This document shows positions 5,644 through 10,042 of a stretch of DNA of 10,042 nucleotides, in pieces (the stretch's first letter is position 1; every line of letters starts with the position of its first letter). The translations under genes and the position numbers were made by a program. The notes beneath the pieces were generated by a model. It ran no database searches and was not told the DNA's origin. It saw nothing but the letters and a program-made list of their open reading frames with translations. This DNA comes from an uncultured Eubacteriales bacterium (GTDB taxonomy: Bacteria; Bacillota; Clostridia; Peptostreptococcales; Anaerovoracaceae): contig CADBFL010000054.1 in the NCBI GenBank assembly GCA_902793875.1, positions 1-10,042 on the forward strand. The letters are read 5' to 3'.

Positions 5644-8580
5644 CTATTTCACTATCACGTTTCCTGATCTTATCGTGTAATCCTTTTTTTCTCCGTTGAT
5701 CTCGAGGTCAACATCTTTTGTTTTTTCGATCACATAGTCTCCGCTGTCAGTCCCGAGAGTGACTTCCCTGCCGTTGCCTGTGCCTGTAAAGACGATCTCA
5801 TCCGGCTCGCCGCCTCCGGTCCCGTCAAGCAGAGTGACTTTATATTCCTCGCCCTTTGCAGCATCTACCGCAGCCTTGTTGATATTATTCTGATCGTCAG
5901 TCTCAACAGTTACTGTCGAAGCATCTGTCTCTACCGTTACGCTTTGTTCTGTATCCAGGGACGTGACCTCTATCCCGTTCGCATCTGCTTCGGTATTTGT
6001 GACACTGTACGCCCCCTGCGGCAGGAACACGAGATGGTCGCCGAGATCCATGTCGAAGGTCCGGGCAAGATAGACATTCTCATCGTACGAGGTGAACTCG
6101 CCGTCTTCCATCTTTGCTACCAGCGATCCCTTATCGTTCCTTATTTCAAAGTTGTCTGTAGAAATCATCATCTGTGACAATGGAGCCGCCGCCTTTCTGT
6201 TCTTCCAGATCGAAGCATATGTTTTCCCCGGTGTATATGTGATGTCATAAGGTGAGTGGTAATTCTGATCATAATACCACCCGGTATAATGGCCGGAGCC
6301 GTTCCTGTACAGCTCGATATACCGTGATGAGCTTCCCGGATAATTGCTGTCATATACGTACAGGCGGTCAACGCTGCTGCTGATCCTTTTTACCCTGTAG
6401 CCTGCCACGGCATGTCCTGAATCAACACTGTCCATACCTACAATTACAGGATTCCCTGTCATGACCTGAGAGACCATTCCGCTCAGGTCGTTCACATTTC
6501 TGCACGCAACGCTCTGGCACTGCACCGAGATCTGTGATACTTGCGCTGCCTGGATGATATCATCAAGATAAACGCCGGAGTTCTTATATCTGTCATACTT
6601 CCGAAGCGCTGACGGGTTCTTTGCCGAAGACACGAAATTTGCAGGCTTCAGGCCGCTGCCCGGCATCTTCATCAGTATGCTGCTCGAGCTCATGCCATAG
6701 CACATGCCGTATCCGAGCTTTCTGCGGTATTTGCTGTAATAAGTCCTCGCTTCTGTCGCGTTGAAGAACAGCCTGAAGCTGTTTTCGGAGACATTGTTTA
6801 CGCTGTAGTTATAAAAGGAGTAATTCAGTTCTCCGAAATCAAGCGGCCGGACAGTCATCCTGTATGACGCTTTGCTTCCGCGGTAGTTTTTCGTGGCAGC
6901 GCTTTTTACCGTGATAGTCGTCGTTCCGACTCTTTTAGGAGTGACCCTGCCTGTGGTTTTGTTGACCGTTGCTACTGCTGTGTTGCTGGATGAAAAACTG
7001 TATTTCAGCGGTGCTTTTGTGTTTTTCGTCAGCTTGTTGGTATAGCTTCCGGCAGTTGCCGGACGCGACACCTTTGCGTTGGCAAAGCTCAATACGGCAG
7101 TTGCCTTTGCGATCGTGAATGCTTTTGAAAGACCTCCCCTGTAATTTCCTTTGCCTTTTATCACCACTCTGGCTTTGGATGAGCCCGAGCTCGCATTCTT
7201 ATTGTTATAATACCTGACTGTATAGTCACTGCCTTTTTTCAGTGTGACGTACTTGTTTCCGATCTTCAGTCTGACAGAGACAGGAAGAGTCTGTGCCTTG
7301 CCGGTGTATCTTACTGTTTTCAGGCCTGATACTTTTGCCCTGGCCAGATCTCTTTTCTGTATAGTGAACGATTTGCCTGCAGATCCGTAATATCCGTTGA
7401 TTCCCTGCACGACCGCCGTCGCCTTTCCGGCGTTTACATTGTTTTTATACTCGACTTTATAATCCTTTCCTTTAGTCAGAGTGACATACCTGCCGTTCTC
7501 TTTCACTTTGACCGTCACTGCAGGCGTGCACGGTTTTGTCGTATAGAGATATGTCGATCTCTTCAGGGTGACGCTGACTCCGCTGAATTTCTTTGCATAG
7601 AACACTTTCGTGCTGCCCGAAACGGATTCAGGTCCCCCTATCTTTTTCCACGCTGCTTCGGTTCCGTGGTAATAAACTTTTGAACAGTTATAAAATGCAT
7701 AGGCTCCGATCGTCCCGAGCCCCGACGGAGCAGCTGCTTCGCTCAGCATAGAGTCTCCGTAGAAGGCGTATGCTCCGATGACGTTGACGCTTTCCGGAAG
7801 CGATACTTTTGTCAGTTTGCTGCAGTTGGCAAATGCGCGTTCCCCAATATGACGGGCGCCGTTCCCGAGCGTAACGGATGTCAGGGCATAGCATTCAGAG
7901 AAAGCATAGTCTCCGATGTATGTCGTTCCGGAAGGGATATCGAGCTTTGAAAGAGAAACGCAGTTGTAGAATGCGCAATAGCCTATATTTGCTGTATTGC
8001 TTCCCTTGAAAATCACGGTATCCAGATTATGGCAATATACAAAAGCATATTTACCGACCGAACCGATATCCTTTCCTATGACGATCTTTTTGATCTTCGA
8101 CCTGTAGCTGTACCAGGGAACCGAAGAGGTGTTCGCATAGTCCGTCATGTTCCCGCTGCCTTCGATATACAGGGTATAGTTTTGATTGTCTGAAGTCCTT
8201 ACGCGATATGTAGCGCGGGCACCGCAGCTTCCCTCATCAACCGTGGATGCCGCCCCGTAGATCTGCGGCTCATTTTCGACCGGCGCCGCGCCTTCAGGAG
8301 CAGCAGTTTCATCCGGACTTCCTCCGTCACTGTCTCCTCCCTGTTCTGTTATCTCTGAAGTTTCTTTATTTTCAGCATCATCGATGATTTCTTCGCTCCC
8401 GGCTTCACCGTTATCTTCAGTGTCTTCCGGCGGTTCTGCATCATCAGTGGTATCCGCTTCAATGTCTGCTTCTGATGCAGGCAGAGCAGGATCATCATAA
8501 GCGAATGCCGCTGCAGGCATATATGTAAGGATCATGGCAGCAGATAAAAGCAGCGCCCATATCCAGCGGGTTCTTTTCAT
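5644..8580 (-). CDS. Secreted multidomain protein: BspA-type LRR, Ig-like modules and putative papain-like cysteine peptidase
   Basis: Large exported protein of 978 residues. Numbering is from the ATG at 8580, 7 nt after GGAGG at 8588-8592; the ATG at 8586 is only 1 nt from that site and was rejected. Order of parts: signal peptide (KRTRW then a hydrophobic core, cleavage likely after AFA at about 27); acidic Glu/Asp/Ser linker (about 28-108); BspA-type leucine-rich repeats with the IGxYAFxxC pattern (about 163-303); two related beta modules with TLTKGKDYKVEY and TLKKGSDYTVRY (about 348-407 and 410-491), like MBG/YDG modules; a bacterial Ig-like module with NTAVATVNKTTGRVTPKRVGTTTITV (about 494-578); a putative cysteine peptidase (about 580-793) with GMCYGMS (Cys627), GHAVAGY (His723) and VYDSNYPG (Asp744); and a C-terminal beta-rich region (about 798-978). 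No LPXTG sortase signal or C-terminal membrane helix is seen. A role in adhesion or host-protein processing is possible but unproven. Confidence 0.88.
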   Translation of the reverse strand: MKRTRWIWALLLSAAMILTYMPAAAFAYDDPALPASEADIEADTTDDAEPPEDTEDNGEAGSEEIIDDAENKETSEITEQGGDSDGGSPDETAAPEGAAPVENEPQIYGAASTVDEGSCGARATYRVRTSDNQNYTLYIEGSGNMTDYANTSSVPWYSYRSKIKKIVIGKDIGSVGKYAFVYCHNLDTVIFKGSNTANIGYCAFYNCVSLSKLDIPSGTTYIGDYAFSECYALTSVTLGNGARHIGERAFANCSKLTKVSLPESVNVIGAYAFYGDSMLSEAAAPSGLGTIGAYAFYNCSKVYYHGTEAAWKKIGGPESVSGSTKVFYAKKFSGVSVTLKRSTYLYTTKPCTPAVTVKVKENGRYVTLTKGKDYKVEYKNNVNAGKATAVVQGINGYYGSAGKSFTIQKRDLARAKVSGLKTVRYTGKAQTLPVSVRLKIGNKYVTLKKGSDYTVRYYNNKNASSGSSKARVVIKGKGNYRGGLSKAFTIAKATAVLSFANAKVSRPATAGSYTNKLTKNTKAPLKYSFSSSNTAVATVNKTTGRVTPKRVGTTTITVKSAATKNYRGSKASYRMTVRPLDFGELNYSFYNYSVNNVSENSFRLFFNATEARTYYSKYRRKLGYGMCYGMSSSSILMKMPGSGLKPANFVSSAKNPSALRKYDRYKNSGVYLDDIIQAAQVSQISVQCQSVACRNVNDLSGMVSQVMTGNPVIVGMDSVDSGHAVAGYRVKRISSSVDRLYVYDSNYPGSSSRYIELYRNGSGHYTGWYYDQNYHSPYDITYTPGKTYASIWKNRKAAAPLSQMMISTDNFEIRNDKGSLVAKMEDGEFTSYDENVYLARTFDMDLGDHLVFLPQGAYSVTNTEADANGIEVTSLDTEQSVTVETDASTVTVETDDQNNINKAAVDAAKGEEYKVTLLDGTGGGEPDEIVFTGTGNGREVTLGTDSGDYVIEKTKDVDLEINGEKKDYTIRSGNVIVK

Positions 8581-8601
8581 TGTCATTCCTCCCCGGTCAT
8601 G

Positions 8602-8634
8602 TGTGTTTCGCTTATTTCTTTTGCATGAAACACA
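8602..8634 (-). repeat. Inverted repeat in the leader of the secreted-peptidase gene
   Basis: TGTGTTTC (8602-8609) and GAAACACA (8627-8634) are perfect reverse complements around a 17-bp spacer. The element lies between the predicted transcription start (near 8649) and the ribosome binding site (8588-8594). It could be an RNA hairpin in the leader or a repressor site; the sequence does not decide which. Confidence 0.45.
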
Positions 8635-8655
8635 GCATCAGCATATATTAATTAC

Positions 8656-8686
8656 ATTCTATCACAGCTTTTCCCCTGCCGGTCAA
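8656..8686 (-). promoter_or_regulatory. Promoter of the secreted-peptidase gene
   Basis: On the minus strand, TTGACC (8681-8686) and TAGAAT (8656-8661) each match the consensus at five of six positions. The 19-bp spacer is long, but TGA directly before the -10 box gives an extended -10 element that can compensate. Transcription would start near 8649. Confidence 0.5.
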
Positions 8687-8700
8687 TCCTTTATCAATTC

Positions 8701-8726
8701 AAAAGCGGCCCCTTTTCAGAGGCCGC
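8701..8726 (-). terminator. Rho-independent terminator of the upstream surface-protein gene
   Basis: Read on the minus strand, GCGGCCTC (8719-8726) pairs with GGGGCCGC (8705-8712), including one U-G pair, around a 6-nt loop. It is followed by TTTT (8701-8704), 35 nt after the stop codon at 8762. It separates this gene from the secreted-peptidase gene. Confidence 0.8.
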
Positions 8727-8761
8727 CTGCGACATTACCTCATGTCGTTTGTCCGGTCATA

Positions 8762-10042
8762 CTACTTAGTCGTGACGGCCTTTGCCGGGCTCCACGGCGA
8801 GTAATACTTTTTGCCGCTTATGGTCCTGTATGTGCGGACTCTCACATAGTATTTCTTCTTTGCCGTAAGCTTTGTGACCTTGTATGTTACCGTGGAATTC
8901 TTGGCGATCACAACTGTCTTCTTGCCTGATGTAAAGCCGGAGTTCAGCGCGTACATCACCTCATAGCCCGTTGTGTGCTTGAGGTATGTCCCCGTCGGCT
9001 TTTTGATCGTGACGGTGAACCCCTTGCTCTGCGCTGCCAGCTTTGAAATGACAGTCCCTCTCGGGATGATGACCAGGTCTGCGCTGATCGCTTTGGTGCA
9101 CTTGGCATCAGTGAAGCACTTGCCGCAGTCATTGCACTTGTAGTAAAGGATATTGCCCTCTTTTGAAGCGGTCGAAGCCTTGGCTGCGATCTTTTTGCCT
9201 TTGTGTCCTTTCGGGCCTACTTCTACTATCCTTCTCTCATGGCAGTGCCAGCACATCTGCTTCATCGATCCCTTCGATGTGCAGTCCTTGTATTCAGGCA
9301 CCCCTGACAGCCACAGATGATCTCTTCCGTGCGTCTTGCACGAATCATCGAGCTCTACATTGCAGTCCGCTTCTTTTTCGAGATCTTTTTCTCCGTAGTA
9401 CAGTTTTGCCTCGACCCATATCCTGTCTATGCCGGCGTCTTTCATTGCCGGTCCGAAGAATGTCACCGACATCCCGTCCTTGGCAATACTCCAGCAGTCA
9501 TCCGGAGGATCCGGTATCTCTTTTTCTTCCTCAGTTTCCTCATCGTATCCGTAACATTTTAAACTGTATTCGACATCGAGGGCGTCATAGTTCAGGCCTT
9601 CGTTTGTTGAAAGGCTGATGGTCCATTCCCCGTCATCGTACACATTGACGTCATGGTCTTCGAACCAGATATCGTACTGGCGGTCAAAGAACCAGTATTC
9701 AATTTCCGCATCAGTCTCATCGTTATTATATTCATCGTGATATCCGACCGTCAGATGCACAGGGAATCCCCATTCGCCCGTCCTTGCAAGGGTGAATGTA
9801 TCAATGCCCTCGTATTCTTCGCCATCTTCGATGTAATTTCCGTCAGCATCTTTGACAGCAATGGCATTTTCATCAAAATCCCACTTTATCCATTCGATCT
9901 CTTCCGTCTTATAGCAGTCCTTATTGTATCCGTCCCCGCCGCCGTATTTATAGTGACGCAGCTCGAACTTCTGATTTTCGATGCTCTGTCCCACATCGAG
10001 CACCGGATTCAGGTCTCCCGGATATATGGAGTAGAATTCGCT
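8762..10042 (-). CDS. Partial surface/secreted protein with paired CxxC motifs and C-terminal Fn3-like module (5' end beyond window)
   Basis: The reading frame stays open to the window edge. A GTG at 10003 is possible as a start, but 13 sense codons precede it within the window, so the true start is most likely outside; 426 residues are visible. Numbering here is from 10003. Residues 1-220 are acidic and rich in Asp, Glu, Tyr and Trp, with beta-like segments such as GEWTISLSTNEG, suggesting extracellular modules I cannot name. Residues 222-305 hold CWHC (251-254) and CNDCG (290-294) pairs in a His/Cys-rich stretch that could form a small zinc ribbon. Residues about 318-413 look like a fibronectin type III module (YEVMYALNSGF, KKKYYVRVRTYRTISGKKYYSPWS), the common C-terminal end of Clostridial surface proteins. 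There is no sortase signal. Function is unknown; the gene ends in its own terminator. Confidence 0.75.
   Translation of the reverse strand, partial: SEFYSIYPGDLNPVLDVGQSIENQKFELRHYKYGGGDGYNKDCYKTEEIEWIKWDFDENAIAVKDADGNYIEDGEEYEGIDTFTLARTGEWGFPVHLTVGYHDEYNNDETDAEIEYWFFDRQYDIWFEDHDVNVYDDGEWTISLSTNEGLNYDALDVEYSLKCYGYDEETEEEKEIPDPPDDCWSIAKDGMSVTFFGPAMKDAGIDRIWVEAKLYYGEKDLEKEADCNVELDDSCKTHGRDHLWLSGVPEYKDCTSKGSMKQMCWHCHERRIVEVGPKGHKGKKIAAKASTASKEGNILYYKCNDCGKCFTDAKCTKAISADLVIIPRGTVISKLAAQSKGFTVTIKKPTGTYLKHTTGYEVMYALNSGFTSGKKTVVIAKNSTVTYKVTKLTAKKKYYVRVRTYRTISGKKYYSPWSPAKAVTTK

Overview
The window looks like chromosomal DNA of an anaerobic, Gram-positive Clostridia-type bacterium. The evidence is a rubrerythrin, GGAGG-type ribosome binding sites before most genes, AT-rich sigma-A-like promoters, and two long secreted proteins of the kind gut and oral Clostridia display (BspA-type leucine-rich repeats, Ig-like and Fn3-like modules). 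GC content is moderate. No rRNA, tRNA, CRISPR array, phage gene or intact transposase is visible. Genus assignment is not possible from this window alone.

Left part (1-2987), all on the minus strand. A CPBP-family membrane protease is followed by rubrerythrin (rbr) and then a HipB/HipA-type toxin-antitoxin pair. The hipB promoter sits between rbr and hipB. Its -10 box lies inside one copy of a palindrome, and a second, perfect copy lies just upstream of the -35 box with centres 41 bp apart. This is the layout expected for autorepression by HipB. hipA overlaps the 3' end of hipB and starts at a GTG with a strong ribosome binding site.

Middle part (3000-5640), on the plus strand. Back-to-back promoters separate the CPBP gene from plsC (lysophosphatidate acyltransferase), dtd (D-aminoacyl-tRNA deacylase) and galE (UDP-glucose 4-epimerase). 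The dtd-galE gap is filled almost completely by a tandem repeat with REP/RAYT-like features: two contiguous 50-bp units 47/50 identical, plus fragments. Each unit can form a hairpin followed by five T residues, and the last unit carries the likely galE Shine-Dalgarno. galE ends in a strong intrinsic terminator.

Right part (5640-10042), on the minus strand. A 978-residue secreted protein joins a signal peptide, an acidic linker, BspA-type LRRs, two related beta modules, an Ig-like module and a papain-fold-like cysteine peptidase candidate with visible Cys, His and Asp motifs. Upstream of it, the 3' part of another surface-type protein runs off the window edge and ends in its own terminator. 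The two are separate transcription units and both look extracellular.

Most of the window is ordinary housekeeping. The items most worth a second look are the hipBA operator architecture, the repeat array between dtd and galE, and the multidomain secreted peptidase.
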